A stretch of 64,000 bases of DNA from Burkholderiales bacterium (GCA_016213325.1 JACRAY010000006.1:62001-126000); one strand, 5' to 3'; positions 1 to 9,576 are shown, counted from the stretch's first letter. The notes: generated from the sequence alone by a model not told the origin. A program made the numbers and translations.

Positions 1-484
1 GAAGGACCGTGCGGCGTTCGATGCCGGGGATGCGCTGCACTGCGCCCCACACGTCCAGTTCGGGATGCGGGCCAAGCGCCACCACCACCTTCGCGTCGGC
101 GGCATCGAGCAGCGCGGCGATGTGGTCCGGCTGCAGCATGAAGTTGATGGGGCAGGCGCGGCCCGCGAGCTGCGCGCCCCACAGCGCGTACTGGGTCGAC
201 GGGATGTTCGGCGCGAGGATGGCGACGGACTCGTCGGGGCCCACGCCCAGTGAGCGGAACAGGTTGGCCGCGCGCTGAACGTTGGCGAGCAAGTCGCGGT
301 AGGTGATGCGCTCGGGCGCGGTCGCGAGGTCGCCGTCGGGCAGGTACACGAAGGCGGCGCGGTCCGGGAAGGCAATTGCCGTTCGCTCGATCAAGCCATA
401 GGTCGTCCGCGCCGGAATCGCCTGCCCGTATGGCGTGCGTTCCAGTGCCTCGATGTCGGCGAGGCCCGCGAACGGTGCGTTCAC
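1..484 (-). CDS. AMP-dependent CoA ligase, N-terminal part (cut by window edge)
   Basis: About 161 residues are visible and the frame stays open to base 1. The start is a GTG whose GTGA overlaps the stop of the upstream amidohydrolase by 4 bp, which implies translational coupling. The protein has the N-terminal layout of acyl-CoA synthetases: 'TYGLIERTAIAFPDRAAF', then 'ITYRDLLANVQRAANLF', 'LGVGPDESVAILAPN' and a following adenylate-forming N-subdomain. The ATP-binding loop and catalytic lysine lie outside the window, so the acid substrate cannot be read. In this context it probably activates an aromatic or short acid released by the amidohydrolase, or an alternative hydroxycinnamate. Family assignment is firm; substrate is inference. 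Confidence 0.85.
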   Translation of the reverse strand, partial: MNAPFAGLADIEALERTPYGQAIPARTTYGLIERTAIAFPDRAAFVYLPDGDLATAPERITYRDLLANVQRAANLFRSLGVGPDESVAILAPNIPSTQYALWGAQLAGRACPINFMLQPDHIAALLDAADAKVVVALGPHPELDVWGAVQRIPGIERRTVL

Positions 485-1344
485 TGCAGGCCCAGCAGCC
501 GCACCGCGTTGCCCTTCAGGATGCCGGGCATCACCTCTTCGCGGAAGCCCGCCTCCTCGAAGTCCTTCATCCAGCGCTCGGGCGTGATCAGCGGGTAGTC
601 GCTGCCGAACAGGATCCGGTCCTTCAGCAGCGTGTTGGCGTACTGCACGAGCTGCTTGGGAAAGTACTTCGGGCTCCAGCCCGACAGGTCGATCCATACG
701 TTGGGCTTGTGCGTGGCCACCGACAGCGCCTCGTCCTGCCACGGGAAACTGGGGTGCGCCATGATGACCTGCATGTCCGGGAACGAGATGGCCACGTCGT
801 CCAGGTGCATCGGGTTGCTGTATTCCAGCCGCAGGCCGCCGCCGCAGCGCATGCCCGAGCCGATGCCGCTGTGCCCGGTGTGGAAGATGACGGGCAGCTT
901 GTGCTGGTTGATCACTTCGTAGATCGGCCACGCCATCTTGTCGTACGGGTGGAAGCCCTGCACCGTGGGGTGGAACTTGAAGCCCTTCACGCCTTCCTGC
1001 GCGATGAGCCGTTCGGCTTCGCGCGCGCCCATCTTCCCCTTGTGCGGGTCGATGCTGGCAAAGCACATCATCATGTCGGCGTTCTCGCGCGCGGCCTGCG
1101 CGATCTCTTCGTTGGGGATGCGGCGGCGTCCCAGGTTGGACTCGCTGTCCACCGTGAACATCACCAGCCCGACCTTGATCTGGCGGTAGTACTCGATCGT
1201 CTCGGCGATCGACGGGCGCCGGTTCGAGCGGAAATACTTGTCCGCCGCGCGGTCGTACTCCTCGCCGTAGTTGTCCCACGGGTTCCAGCAGCTCACTTCG
1301 GCGTGGGTATGGATGTCGATGGCAATCAGGTTGGCGTGGTCCAT
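481..1344 (-). CDS. Amidohydrolase-2 family hydrolase, CouO-like (putative aryl beta-ketoacyl-CoA hydrolase)
   Basis: A 287-residue TIM-barrel metallohydrolase. The frame could start further upstream, but the ATG at 1344 gives the natural N-terminus 'MDHANLIAIDIHTHAE' and has AGGAG about 13 nt upstream. Visible metal and active-site motifs are the HTH near the N-terminus, 'FKFHPT', 'IFHTGHSG', 'MAHPSFPWQ' and the C-terminal 'LFGSDYPL' aspartate. Family members next to phenylpropanoid CoA ligases include CouO of Rhodococcus, which hydrolyses 4-hydroxyphenyl-beta-ketoacyl-CoA. Divergence from a hydratase, feruloyl-CoA synthase and SDR supports the same role here. The exact substrate is inferred from context. 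Confidence 0.8.
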   Translation of the reverse strand: MDHANLIAIDIHTHAEVSCWNPWDNYGEEYDRAADKYFRSNRRPSIAETIEYYRQIKVGLVMFTVDSESNLGRRRIPNEEIAQAARENADMMMCFASIDPHKGKMGAREAERLIAQEGVKGFKFHPTVQGFHPYDKMAWPIYEVINQHKLPVIFHTGHSGIGSGMRCGGGLRLEYSNPMHLDDVAISFPDMQVIMAHPSFPWQDEALSVATHKPNVWIDLSGWSPKYFPKQLVQYANTLLKDRILFGSDYPLITPERWMKDFEEAGFREEVMPGILKGNAVRLLGLQ

Positions 1345-1384
1345 GTCGTAAGGGTAACTCCTAGGGCGGGAGTTCTTGAATTGG

Positions 1385-1403
1385 TTATTGTTTATAACAA
1401 TAA
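1385..1403. promoter_or_regulatory. 19-bp palindromic operator, MarR type, in the divergent hydroxycinnamate promoter region
   Basis: TTATTGTT-TAT-AACAATAA is a perfect 8-bp inverted repeat with a 3-bp spacer. It is AT-rich in otherwise GC-rich DNA. It lies between the leftward amidohydrolase start (1344) and the rightward hydratase start (1427). Size, symmetry and composition fit a MarR dimer site, and a MarR gene closes the rightward operon (12370). In other bacteria MarR proteins such as CouR and FerC repress these genes until the hydroxycinnamoyl-CoA appears. Binding here is inference. Confidence 0.65.
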
Positions 1404-1426
1404 TCCGGCCTGCAGACAAATACCCC

Positions 1427-2200
1427 ATGAGCAAGAAAGACCTTCAACTCGAGATCGACGGCGACGTTGCCGTGATCCGCCTGCACCGCCCCGCAAAGCG
1501 CAATGCGCTCAACGACGAGCTGGTGCAGGCGATCCGCCATCTCTTCGAAACGCTGCCGGAGAAAGTGCGCGCTGCCGTGCTCGACGGCAGCGGCGACCAC
1601 TTCTGCGCGGGCCTCGACCTGTCGGAGCTGAAGGAGCGTGATGCGGGCGCCGGCCTGCTGCACTCGCGCATGTGGCACGCGGCGCTGGAAGAGGTGCAGT
1701 ACGGACCGGTGCCGGTCATTGCCGCGCTGCACGGCGCGGTGGTGGGCGGCGGGCTCGAACTGGCCGCGGCCTGCCACATCCGCGTGGCGGACGAAACCAC
1801 TTTCTACGCGCTGCCCGAAGGCGCGCGCGGCATCTTCGTGGGCGGCGGCGGCGCCGTGCGCATCCCGCGCCTGATCGGTGCGGCGCGCATGGCCGACATG
1901 ATGCTCACCGGCCGCGTCTACAACGCCGTCGACGGCGAGCGGGCCGGCTTCGCGCAGTACCTCGTGCCCAAGGGCGAGGCGTTCACCAAGGCGCTGGCGC
2001 TGGCCAAGCGCGTGGCGGAGAACGCGCCGCTCACCAACTTCGCGCTGATGCATGCGCTGCCGCGCATCGCCGAGCAGCCGGCCGACCAGGGCTTCCTCAC
2101 TGAAGCGCTGATGGCCGCCATCGCGCAGAGCGCGCCCGAGGCGAAAAGGCGCGTGCGCGATTTCCTCGAAGGCCGTGCGGCCAAAGTCAACAAGGGCTGA
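1427..2200 (+). CDS. Enoyl-CoA hydratase/crotonase family (hydroxycinnamoyl-CoA hydratase candidate)
   Basis: A 257-residue crotonase-fold protein starting at 'MSKKDLQLEIDGD'. I rejected the in-frame start at 1376 because it lies inside the operator. No Shine-Dalgarno is evident before the ATG. Oxyanion-hole segments are visible as 'HFCAGLDLSEL' and 'HGAVVGGGLELA', followed by 'ALPEGARGIFVGGGGA' around the catalytic region. It is the first gene of the rightward operon and feeds feruloyl-CoA synthase. It could be a hydratase of the beta-oxidation-like route or a hydratase/lyase giving vanillin plus acetyl-CoA. The SDR and amidohydrolase alongside favour the former, since the lyase route would not need them. 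Confidence 0.85.
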   Translation: MSKKDLQLEIDGDVAVIRLHRPAKRNALNDELVQAIRHLFETLPEKVRAAVLDGSGDHFCAGLDLSELKERDAGAGLLHSRMWHAALEEVQYGPVPVIAALHGAVVGGGLELAAACHIRVADETTFYALPEGARGIFVGGGGAVRIPRLIGAARMADMMLTGRVYNAVDGERAGFAQYLVPKGEAFTKALALAKRVAENAPLTNFALMHALPRIAEQPADQGFLTEALMAAIAQSAPEAKRRVRDFLEGRAAKVNKG

Positions 2201-2204
2201 AGCC

Positions 2205-4058
2205 GTGCGCTACCGACCGCTCCGTTTCGGCGTGACGCGCGCCGTGCTTCGCGAAGGCGCCGATGGCGTGCGCTACCTGCGTGCCGAGCAGGAACTGCTG
2301 CCGTACGAGCAGCGCATCACCGACCGCCTGGTCCACTGGGCCAGCACCGACCCAGGACGCACCTTCATGGCGCGGCGCGTGCGGCAGGCAGACGGCAGCA
2401 CCGGCGACTGGCGCAAGGTCAGCTACGGCGAGGCGCTGGCCAGTGCGATGAACATCGCGCAGGCCCTCATCGAGCGCGGACTCAGCGCCGAGCGGCCCGT
2501 GGCCATCCTCGGCGAGAACAGCCTCGAGCACGCGCTGCTGGCGCTGGGCTGCCTCGTCGCCGGCGTGCCCCATTGCCCGGTTTCCCCCGCCTACTCCACC
2601 GTCAGCCAGGACTACGACAAGCTGCGGCACGTGCTGGCCACGCTGACGCCCGGCCTCGTGTTCGCGCCGGACGCGGCGCGCTACGGCAAGGCCATCCTCG
2701 CTGCCGTGGCGGATACCGAGGTGGTGCTGGCCGAGGGCGCGCTCGACACCCGCAAGACCACCCAGTGGTCGCACATCCTGCGCACGCAGGCCACCGGCGC
2801 CGTCGAAGCGGCGATGCGCCAGGTGGGCCCCGACACCATCACCAAGTTCCTGTTCACCTCCGGCTCCACCAAGCTGCCCAAGGCCGTGATCAACACGCAC
2901 CGCATGTGGTGCGCCAACCAGCAGCAGATGCGCCAGTCGATGCCGGTGCTGGCCGAAGAGCCGCCGGTGCTGGTGGACTGGCTGCCCTGGAACCATACGT
3001 TCGGGGGCAACCACAACTTCGGGCTCACCATCTACAACGGCGGCACGCTCTACATCGACGACGGCAAGCCGACACCGGCGGGCATGGCCGAGACGCTGCG
3101 CAACCTGCGCGAGATCGCGCCCACCGTCTACTTCAACGTGCCCACCGGCTTCGAGGCCATCGCGCACGCCATGAAGGCGGACGAGGTGCTGCGCAAGAAG
3201 CTGCTGTCGCGCGTGCGCATGTTCTTCTATGCCGGGGCGGCGCTGGCCCAGCCCGTGTGGGACCTGCTGCATGCAGTTCAGGAGGCCGAGATCGGCGAGC
3301 GCATCGTGATGGGCACCGGACTGGGCATGACCGAGTCGTCGCCCTTCGCAATCTTCATCACCAACCCCGACGTGAAGTCCGGCTACCTCGGCTTGCCGAC
3401 CCCGGGCATGGAACTCAAGCTGGTGCCGTCGGACGGCAAGACCGAAGTGCGCTACAAGGGCCCCAACGTCACGCCCGGCTACTGGCGCGCGCCGCAGGAG
3501 ACCGCCGAGCACTTCGACGAGGAAGGCTTCTTCTGCACCGGTGACGCGGTGCAATGGATCGCCGAGGACGACGTCCACCAGGGCCTGAAGTTCGATGGCC
3601 GCATCGCCGAGGACTTCAAGCTGGCCACCGGCACCTTCGTGAGCGTGGGGCCGCTGCGCGCGAAGATCATCGCCGCCGGCGCGCCCTACGTGCAGGATGC
3701 GGTCGTCACCGGCCTCAACCGCAAGGAAGTGGGCGCGCTCATTTTCACCACGGCCGCCGTGCGCCAGCTGGCGGGCCTGCCCGACGACGCGCCGCTGAAG
3801 GGCGTGCTGGAAAGCGAAGGCGTGCAGCGCCACTTCCAGCAGGTCGTGAACGACCTGGCAGCACACGGCACCGGCAGCGCCAACCGCGTCGTGCGCCTGC
3901 ACCTGCTGCACGAGCCGCCCTCCATCGACAAGGGCGAGGTCACCGACAAGGGCTCCATCAACCAGCGCGCCGTGCTGAAGCACCGCGACGAACTGGTGCA
4001 GGCGTTCCACGACGACCAGTTGCCCTTTACCCTGAAACCTGGGAGGGTCACCCCATGA
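2205..4058 (+). CDS. fcs: Feruloyl-CoA synthase (hydroxycinnamate-CoA ligase)
   Basis: ATP-dependent ligase of about 617 residues that activates ferulate/coumarate to the CoA thioester. The frame opens at a GTG at 2175 inside the hydratase gene. The GTG at 2205 is preferred because it follows AAGGGC and gives the family N-terminus 'VRYRPLRFGVTRAVLREG'. The adenylate-forming P-loop is 'LFTSGSTKLPK'. Also visible are 'GTGLGMTES' and a C-terminal 'FDGRIAEDFKLATGTFVSVGP' region, the shortened hinge typical of Fcs rather than of fatty acyl ligases. The stop overlaps the SDR start (ATGA). The product is the likely effector of the MarR regulator. Confidence 0.88.
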   Translation: MRYRPLRFGVTRAVLREGADGVRYLRAEQELLPYEQRITDRLVHWASTDPGRTFMARRVRQADGSTGDWRKVSYGEALASAMNIAQALIERGLSAERPVAILGENSLEHALLALGCLVAGVPHCPVSPAYSTVSQDYDKLRHVLATLTPGLVFAPDAARYGKAILAAVADTEVVLAEGALDTRKTTQWSHILRTQATGAVEAAMRQVGPDTITKFLFTSGSTKLPKAVINTHRMWCANQQQMRQSMPVLAEEPPVLVDWLPWNHTFGGNHNFGLTIYNGGTLYIDDGKPTPAGMAETLRNLREIAPTVYFNVPTGFEAIAHAMKADEVLRKKLLSRVRMFFYAGAALAQPVWDLLHAVQEAEIGERIVMGTGLGMTESSPFAIFITNPDVKSGYLGLPTPGMELKLVPSDGKTEVRYKGPNVTPGYWRAPQETAEHFDEEGFFCTGDAVQWIAEDDVHQGLKFDGRIAEDFKLATGTFVSVGPLRAKIIAAGAPYVQDAVVTGLNRKEVGALIFTTAAVRQLAGLPDDAPLKGVLESEGVQRHFQQVVNDLAAHGTGSANRVVRLHLLHEPPSIDKGEVTDKGSINQRAVLKHRDELVQAFHDDQLPFTLKPGRVTP

Positions 4059-4819
4059 AGATCGAAGGACATGCAGCGCTCGTCACCGGCGGCGCATCTG
4101 GGCTGGGCGAAGCCACCGCGCGCGAGCTGGCTCGGCTGGGCGCAAAAGTCGCCGTGCTCGACGTGAATCGCGAGCTGGCCGAGCAGGTCGCGAAGGACAT
4201 CGGCGGCGTCGCGATCGTGTGCGACATCACCGATGCCGGGAGCGGCGCGGCCGCGGTGAAGCAGGCGGCCGAAGCCCACGGCCCTGCCCGCATCCTGATG
4301 AACATCGCCGGCATCGGCTCGGCCAAGCGCATCGTGCAGAAGGACGGCAACCCGGCGCCGCTGGAAGACTTCGTGCGCGTGGTCAACGTCAACCTCATCG
4401 GCACCTACAACATGAGCCGCCTGTTCGCCGCCGAGTGCGCGAAGCTATCTGCGCTGGAAGACAACGAGCGCGGCGTGATGCTCTTCACCGCGTCGGTCGC
4501 CGCCTTCGACGGCCAGGTGGGCCAGCAGGCCTACAGCGCCTCCAAGGGCGGCCTGGTCGGCATGACGCTGCCCATGGCACGTGACCTTTCGCAGCACGGC
4601 ATCCGCGTGTGCACCATCGCGCCCGGTCTGTTCGCCACGCCGCTCATGAAGCAGTTGCCCGAGCCGGTACAGCAGTCGCTGGCCGCGTCCATCCCGTTCC
4701 CGCAGCGCCTCGGCAAGCCCGAGGAGTTCGCCCAGCTGGCCTGCCACGTCGTCACCAATTCGCACCTGAACGGCGAGGTGATCCGGCTCGACGGGGCCCT
4801 GCGCATGGCCCCGCGCTGA
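4055..4819 (+). CDS. Short-chain dehydrogenase/reductase, 3-hydroxyacyl-CoA dehydrogenase type
   Basis: A 254-residue classical SDR. Its ATGA overlaps the fcs stop, and GGGAGG sits 8 nt upstream. The NAD-binding loop is TGGASGLG (residues 11-18) and the catalytic pair is Tyr160/Lys164 in 'QAYSASKGG'. The 'DGALRMAPR' C-terminus and overall pattern resemble the HSD17B10 group, which oxidises 3-hydroxyacyl-CoA. Between a hydratase and a beta-ketoacyl-CoA hydrolase it would oxidise 3-hydroxy-3-arylpropionyl-CoA, matching CouN of the Rhodococcus route in role. That role is inferred from neighbours. Confidence 0.88.
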   Translation: MKIEGHAALVTGGASGLGEATARELARLGAKVAVLDVNRELAEQVAKDIGGVAIVCDITDAGSGAAAVKQAAEAHGPARILMNIAGIGSAKRIVQKDGNPAPLEDFVRVVNVNLIGTYNMSRLFAAECAKLSALEDNERGVMLFTASVAAFDGQVGQQAYSASKGGLVGMTLPMARDLSQHGIRVCTIAPGLFATPLMKQLPEPVQQSLAASIPFPQRLGKPEEFAQLACHVVTNSHLNGEVIRLDGALRMAPR

Positions 4820-4867
4820 AATTCCCTTTTCCCCCGCCACCTGCTTTCCCAACAAGGAGACGTCCCC

Positions 4868-5989
4868 ATGAGAGCATTCAAGACCCTCGCCGCCGCAGCG
4901 GTCACCGCGTTGTTCGCAGTGACAGCGCATGCGGACATCAATGTCGGCGTCAGCTTGTCGCTGACCGGCCCCGGCTCCGGCCTGGGCATCCCGATGCAGA
5001 ACCAGTTCAAGCTGTTCCCCAAGGAGATCGCGGGTGAGAAGGTCAACCTGATCATCCTGGACGACGCGAGCGACCCGGGCAAGGGCGTGAGCAACGCACG
5101 CCGCTTCGTCACCGAAGACAAGGTGGACCTGATCATCGGCTCGTGCCTCACGCCCGTGGCCGCTGCGATGACGCCGGTGGCGACCGAAGCCAGGACGGTG
5201 CAGCTGGCCGCCTCGCCGGTCGGCGGCGACAGCCCCTGGCTGTTCCGCCTGCCCCAGGGCAACAACGTCATGGCGCACGCGATGGTCGAGCACATGAAGA
5301 AGCAGAACATCAAATCGATCGGCTTCCTCGGCTACACCGACGCGTACGGCGAGCTGTGGGTGAAGGCGCTCACGCCCGAGGCCGAGAAGGCGGGCATGAA
5401 GCTGGTGGCGGTGGAACGCTTCCAGCGCACCGACACCAGCGTGACGCCGCAGGCGCTGAAGCTGGTGTCGGCTAATCCGGACGCGATCGTCGTGGTGGCT
5501 TCCGGCTCCGGCGCCGCGATGCCGCAGATGGCGCTGGTCGAGCGCGGCTACAAGGGCAAGGTCTACCAGACGCACGCGGCGGCCACGCAGGACCTCATGC
5601 GCATCGGCGGCAAGGCGGTGGAAGGCACTTTCGTGACTTCCGGCCCGGCGGTGGTAGGCCACCAGCTGCCCGACAGCCACCCGTCCAAGAAGCTCGCCAT
5701 CGACTTCTTCAACACCTACGAGAAGAACTTCGGGCCGCCCAACCAGTTCGCGGGCCACAGCTACGACGCCGCCATCGCGCTGCAGAAGGCGATCCCGATC
5801 GCCAAAGCCAAGGCCAAGCCGGGCACGCCCGAGTTCCGCGCCGCGCTGCGCGACGCCTTCGAGACGATGGGCCGCACCGTGTTCTCGCACGGCGTGATGA
5901 ACTGGACCAAGGACGACCACTGGGGCTACACGAACGAGACGGGCGTGATGCTGAAGGTGTCGGACGGCAAGTTCGTCGTCGAGAAATAG
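4868..5989 (+). CDS. ABC transporter periplasmic substrate-binding protein, Liv/aromatic-acid type
   Basis: A 373-residue protein with a clear Sec signal (MRAFKTLAAAAVTALFAV, cleaved near AHA-D) and AAGGAG 9 nt before the ATG. The two-lobe type I periplasmic fold (Peripla_BP_6) is recognisable from 'INVGVSLSLTGPGSGLGIP' and 'VNLIILDDASDPGKGVSNARR'. It is followed by two membrane components and ATPases in the same operon. Liv-type importers in phenylpropanoid clusters bind p-coumarate, ferulate and related aryl acids, so an aromatic ligand is more likely than a branched-chain amino acid. Confidence 0.9.
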   Translation: MRAFKTLAAAAVTALFAVTAHADINVGVSLSLTGPGSGLGIPMQNQFKLFPKEIAGEKVNLIILDDASDPGKGVSNARRFVTEDKVDLIIGSCLTPVAAAMTPVATEARTVQLAASPVGGDSPWLFRLPQGNNVMAHAMVEHMKKQNIKSIGFLGYTDAYGELWVKALTPEAEKAGMKLVAVERFQRTDTSVTPQALKLVSANPDAIVVVASGSGAAMPQMALVERGYKGKVYQTHAAATQDLMRIGGKAVEGTFVTSGPAVVGHQLPDSHPSKKLAIDFFNTYEKNFGPPNQFAGHSYDAAIALQKAIPIAKAKAKPGTPEFRAALRDAFETMGRTVFSHGVMNWTKDDHWGYTNETGVMLKVSDGKFVVEK

Positions 5990-6029
5990 CCTGGGTCCCC
6001 GCCCCGCGCGGGGATGACCGACCGACACC

Positions 6030-7067
6030 ATGGACTTTTCCATCGCCAGCATCCTCGCGCTGGACGGCCTGACCAACGGGGCCGTCTATGCGCTGCTCGC
6101 CCTTGCCACGGTGCTGCTGTTCGCCGTGACCCGCGTGATCTTCATCCCGCAGGGCGAGTTCGTGGCATTCGGTGCCCTCACGCTCGCGCTGCTGCAGGCG
6201 GGCAAGGTGCCGGGCACCGTGTGGTTCCTGCTGGCGCTGGCGGCCGCGGCCGCCGTATCCGACGTCTACAACGGCATCAAGCACCACCAAGGCGCAAGCC
6301 GCATCGCGATGGCGGTACTGCGCACGGCCGCGCTGCCGGTGGTGGTGTCGCTCATCGCGATCTGGGCCGCACCCAGGGGCTGGCCGCTGGCGCTGCAGGC
6401 CCTGCTCACGCTGGCCCTGGTCACGCCCTTCGGTACGCTGATCTACCGCCTGGCGTACGAATCGCTCGCCGATGCATCGGTGCTGGTGCTGCTGATCGTG
6501 TCGGTCGGCGTGCACTTCGCGCTGGTCGGCCTGGGCCTGTTCTTCTTCGGCGCCGAGGGCTTTCGCAATCCCACGTTCTGGGACCAGCGCTTCACGGTGG
6601 GGCCGCTGGCCCTGACCGGGCAGACGCTGATCATCTTCGTCGCCTCGGTCGCGCTGATCGTGATGCTGTGGCTTTTCTTCGAGCGCACGCTGACCGGCAA
6701 GGCGCTGCGCGCCACGGCCGTCAATCGCGTCGGCGCCCGGCTGATGGGCATCTCGTCCAACAGCGCCGGCCGGCTCGCCTTCACGATGGCCGCTTTCATC
6801 GGCGCACTGTCCGGCCTGCTCATCGGCCCCACCACCACGATCTTCTACGACAGCGGATTCATCATCGGGCTGAAGGGCTTCGTGGCCGCCGTGTTCGCCG
6901 GGCTCTCGAGCTATCCGCTCGCCCTGGTGGGAGCGCTGGCCGTCGGCCTGCTGGAAAGCTTCAGCTCATTCTGGGCCAGCGCGTTCAAGGAAGTGATCGT
7001 CTTCTCCTCCATCCTGCCCGTGCTGCTCTGGCGGTCGCTGCGCGACCCGCATGGCGACGAACACTGA
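6030..7067 (+). CDS. ABC transporter permease, LivH type
   Basis: A 345-residue inner-membrane permease with about eight hydrophobic segments. The N-terminal '[18 protein letters not shown]' and '[13 protein letters not shown]' are characteristic of LivH, and the C-terminal '[19 protein letters not shown]' contains the coupling-loop region. The 40-bp gap from the binding-protein gene contains a GC-rich hairpin (CCCCGC...GCGGGG) ahead of a weak ribosome site. This could lower permease output relative to the binding protein. Its stop lies just inside the next gene's most upstream start. The partner for import is the LivM half of the following fusion. Confidence 0.92.
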   Translation: MDFSIASILALDGLTNGAVYALLALATVLLFAVTRVIFIPQGEFVAFGALTLALLQAGKVPGTVWFLLALAAAAAVSDVYNGIKHHQGASRIAMAVLRTAALPVVVSLIAIWAAPRGWPLALQALLTLALVTPFGTLIYRLAYESLADASVLVLLIVSVGVHFALVGLGLFFFGAEGFRNPTFWDQRFTVGPLALTGQTLIIFVASVALIVMLWLFFERTLTGKALRATAVNRVGARLMGISSNSAGRLAFTMAAFIGALSGLLIGPTTTIFYDSGFIIGLKGFVAAVFAGLSSYPLALVGALAVGLLESFSSFWASAFKEVIVFSSILPVLLWRSLRDPHGDEH

Positions 7068-8838
7068 GATGAACGCCGCCCGCCGCTTCGCCTTTCCCGC
7101 CTTCGCCGTGCTGATGCTGGTGCTGCCGGCGCTGCCGGTGCCCGACTTCTGGATCACGCAGAGCAACTACATCGGCCTGTACTCGCTGGTCGCGCTTGGC
7201 CTCGTGCTGCTCACGGGCGTGGCGGGGCTGACCTCATTCGGGCAAGCCGCGTTCGTCGGCGTCGGCGCCTACTCGGCAGCCTTCCTGGCCGTGAAGATGG
7301 CCGCCTCGCCCTGGCTCGCGCTGCTGGTGGGCGTGGCGCTCGCAATCGGCGCTGCGCTGCTGCTGGGCGCGATCACGCTGCGCATGTCGGGGCACTACCT
7401 GCCGCTGGCCACCATCGCGTGGGGACTCGCGCTCAACTACACGATGGCCAACATGGAGTGGCTGGGCAAGTACGACGGCATCCTCGGCATTCCCACGCTC
7501 AAGGTGTTCGGCATGGACCTGGGCACCGGGCGCGGCCTGCACGTGTTGATCTGGCTGTTCGCGCTGCTCGCCGCGGCGGCTTCCATGCACCTGCTGGACT
7601 CGCGGCCCGGCCGTGCGATCCGCTCGCTGAAGAACGGCGCCACCATGGCGGAGGCCATGGGCATCTCCACCTTCCGCGCGAAGCTCACGGTGTTCGTGAT
7701 CGCCGCCACCTTCGCGGCGGTTTCCGGCTGGCTGTTCGCCTTCTTCCAGCGCACCGTCAATCCCAGCCCGTTCTCCATCGGCAAGGGCATCGAGTACCTG
7801 TTCATGGCGGTGCTGGGCGGCGTGGGCCACGTGTGGGGCGCATTCCTGGGCGCCGGCGTGGTGAAGATCGTGGAAGACCAGCTGCAGGTGCTGCTGCCCA
7901 AGCTGATAGGCACCAGCGGCAACTTCGAAACCATCGTGTTCGGCATCGTGCTGGTCGTGGTCCTCAAGTACGCGCCCGACGGCCTGTGGACCTTCGTCGC
8001 CAACCGCCTGCCGCGCGCCGACCGCGTGCGCGACTGGGAGGGCGCACCGCCGCTCGCCGCCCGCGAGAAGCCGCAGCACGGCGAGTTGCTGCTGGACGTG
8101 GACAAGGTGCGCAAGGAGTTCGGCGGGCTGGTCGCCGTCAACGACGTGAGCTTCAACCTGCGCGCCGGCGAGATCGTCGGCCTGATCGGGCCCAACGGCG
8201 CCGGCAAGTCCACCACCTTCAACCTGGTCACCGGCGTGCTGTCGCTCACCGCGGGCCACGTGCGCTACCGCGGCGATGACATCACCGGCCTGCCCTCGCG
8301 CAAGATCGCCGGACGCGGCATCTCGCGCACTTTCCAGCACGTGAAGATGATTCCCGAAATGACCGTGCTGGAAAACGTGGCGCTGGGCGGCTACCTGCGC
8401 GGTGAGTGCGGCGTGGTCCGCGCCGTGCTGCGGCTGGACCGCGACGAGGAGCGCCGGCTGTTCGCCGAAGCCGAGCGGCAGCTCGCGCGCATCGGCATGG
8501 CCGATCGCATGCACGAACTGGCCGGCAACCTCGCGCTCGGCCCGCAGCGGCTGATGGAAATCGCTCGTGCCTTGTGCAGCGACCCGGCCCTGCTGCTGCT
8601 GGACGAGCCTGCCGCGGGCCTGCGCCACAAGGAAAAGCAGGCACTGGGCGACGTGCTGCGCCAACTGAAAGGCGAAGGCATGAGCCTGCTGCTGGTGGAG
8701 CACGACATGGACTTCGTGATGGGCCTGACCGACCGCATCGTCGTGATGGAGTTCGGCATCAAGCTGATGGAAGGCACGCCGGCAGCGGTGCAGGCCAGCC
8801 CCGAGGTGCGCGCCGCCTACCTCGGCACGGAGCACTGA
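7051..8838 (+). CDS. LivM-LivG fusion: ABC permease plus ATPase in one chain
   Basis: A 595-residue protein. Residues 1 to about 310 form a LivM-type permease with repeated hydrophobic helices and '[18 protein letters not shown]'. Residues from about 350 form a LivG ATPase. Walker A is GPNGAGKST at 380-388 and Walker B is 'ALLLLDEP', followed by '[14 protein letters not shown]'. The signature motif reads LALGPQR instead of the usual LSGGQ/LSYGQ. The ATG at 7051 overlaps livH, and the second ATG at 7069 just after the livH stop is an equally good start (589 aa). Such fusions recur in betaproteobacterial aromatic-acid importers. It pairs with LivH and the separate LivF ATPase. Confidence 0.92.
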   Translation: MATNTEMNAARRFAFPAFAVLMLVLPALPVPDFWITQSNYIGLYSLVALGLVLLTGVAGLTSFGQAAFVGVGAYSAAFLAVKMAASPWLALLVGVALAIGAALLLGAITLRMSGHYLPLATIAWGLALNYTMANMEWLGKYDGILGIPTLKVFGMDLGTGRGLHVLIWLFALLAAAASMHLLDSRPGRAIRSLKNGATMAEAMGISTFRAKLTVFVIAATFAAVSGWLFAFFQRTVNPSPFSIGKGIEYLFMAVLGGVGHVWGAFLGAGVVKIVEDQLQVLLPKLIGTSGNFETIVFGIVLVVVLKYAPDGLWTFVANRLPRADRVRDWEGAPPLAAREKPQHGELLLDVDKVRKEFGGLVAVNDVSFNLRAGEIVGLIGPNGAGKSTTFNLVTGVLSLTAGHVRYRGDDITGLPSRKIAGRGISRTFQHVKMIPEMTVLENVALGGYLRGECGVVRAVLRLDRDEERRLFAEAERQLARIGMADRMHELAGNLALGPQRLMEIARALCSDPALLLLDEPAAGLRHKEKQALGDVLRQLKGEGMSLLLVEHDMDFVMGLTDRIVVMEFGIKLMEGTPAAVQASPEVRAAYLGTEH

Positions 8839-8841
8839 CAG

Positions 8842-9576
8842 ATGGCCGACCTGTTGCTCGAAGTGAAGGACCTGCACGCCGGCTACGGCCGCGCCGAAGT
8901 GCTCAATGGCCTCAACCTGCAGCTGTCGGCAGGCCAGGTGGTCACCGTGATCGGCCCCAACGGCGCCGGCAAGTCGACCACGCTGAACGCGCTGATGGGC
9001 CTGCTGCCCTTCCGCGGCAGCGTCGTGTTCAACGGCGTCGACCTCGCCGATACCGTGCTGGAAGAACGCGTGATGCTGGGCCTTGCGCTGGTGCCCGAAA
9101 AGCGCGAGTTGTTCGGCACCATGCCGGTCGAAGACAACCTGGTGCTGGGCGGCTGGCGCGCGCGCAAGCTGGGCCTGGCCGACTGGCACCACCAGCTCGA
9201 ACGCGTGTACGAGATGTTCCCGCGGCTGAAGGAGCGCCGCACGCAGCTCGCCGGCACGCTGTCGGGCGGCGAGCGCCAGATGCTGGCCGTAGGCCGCGCG
9301 TTGATGTCGCGGCCCAAGCTGCTGATGCTCGACGAGCCCAGCCTCGGGCTGGCCCCGCTGGTGGTGAAGGAAGTGTTCAACATCATCGAGCGCCTGCGCG
9401 CGCAGGACGTGTCCATCCTGCTGGTGGAACAGAACGCGCGCGCCGCGCTGGAAGTGGCCGACTACGGCTACGTGCTGGAAACCGGCGAGCTGGGCCTGCA
9501 CGGGCCGGCCGAAGAACTGGCGCGCGACCCGCGTGTCATCGAAACCTATCTCGGCGCGGCCCGCGCGGCCCATTGA
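8842..9576 (+). CDS. ABC transporter ATPase, LivF type
   Basis: A 244-residue ATPase starting 3 bp after the fusion gene. It has Walker [10 protein letters not shown], the canonical signature LSGGERQ, Walker B 'LLMLDEPSLGLAPL' and a switch histidine region ending 'ILLVEQNARAALEVADYG'. It would form the heterodimeric nucleotide-binding pair with the LivG half of the fusion. Because that half has a divergent signature motif, the two ATP sites are probably unequal. It completes the importer: binding protein, LivH, LivM-LivG, LivF. Confidence 0.93.
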   Translation: MADLLLEVKDLHAGYGRAEVLNGLNLQLSAGQVVTVIGPNGAGKSTTLNALMGLLPFRGSVVFNGVDLADTVLEERVMLGLALVPEKRELFGTMPVEDNLVLGGWRARKLGLADWHHQLERVYEMFPRLKERRTQLAGTLSGGERQMLAVGRALMSRPKLLMLDEPSLGLAPLVVKEVFNIIERLRAQDVSILLVEQNARAALEVADYGYVLETGELGLHGPAEELARDPRVIETYLGAARAAH

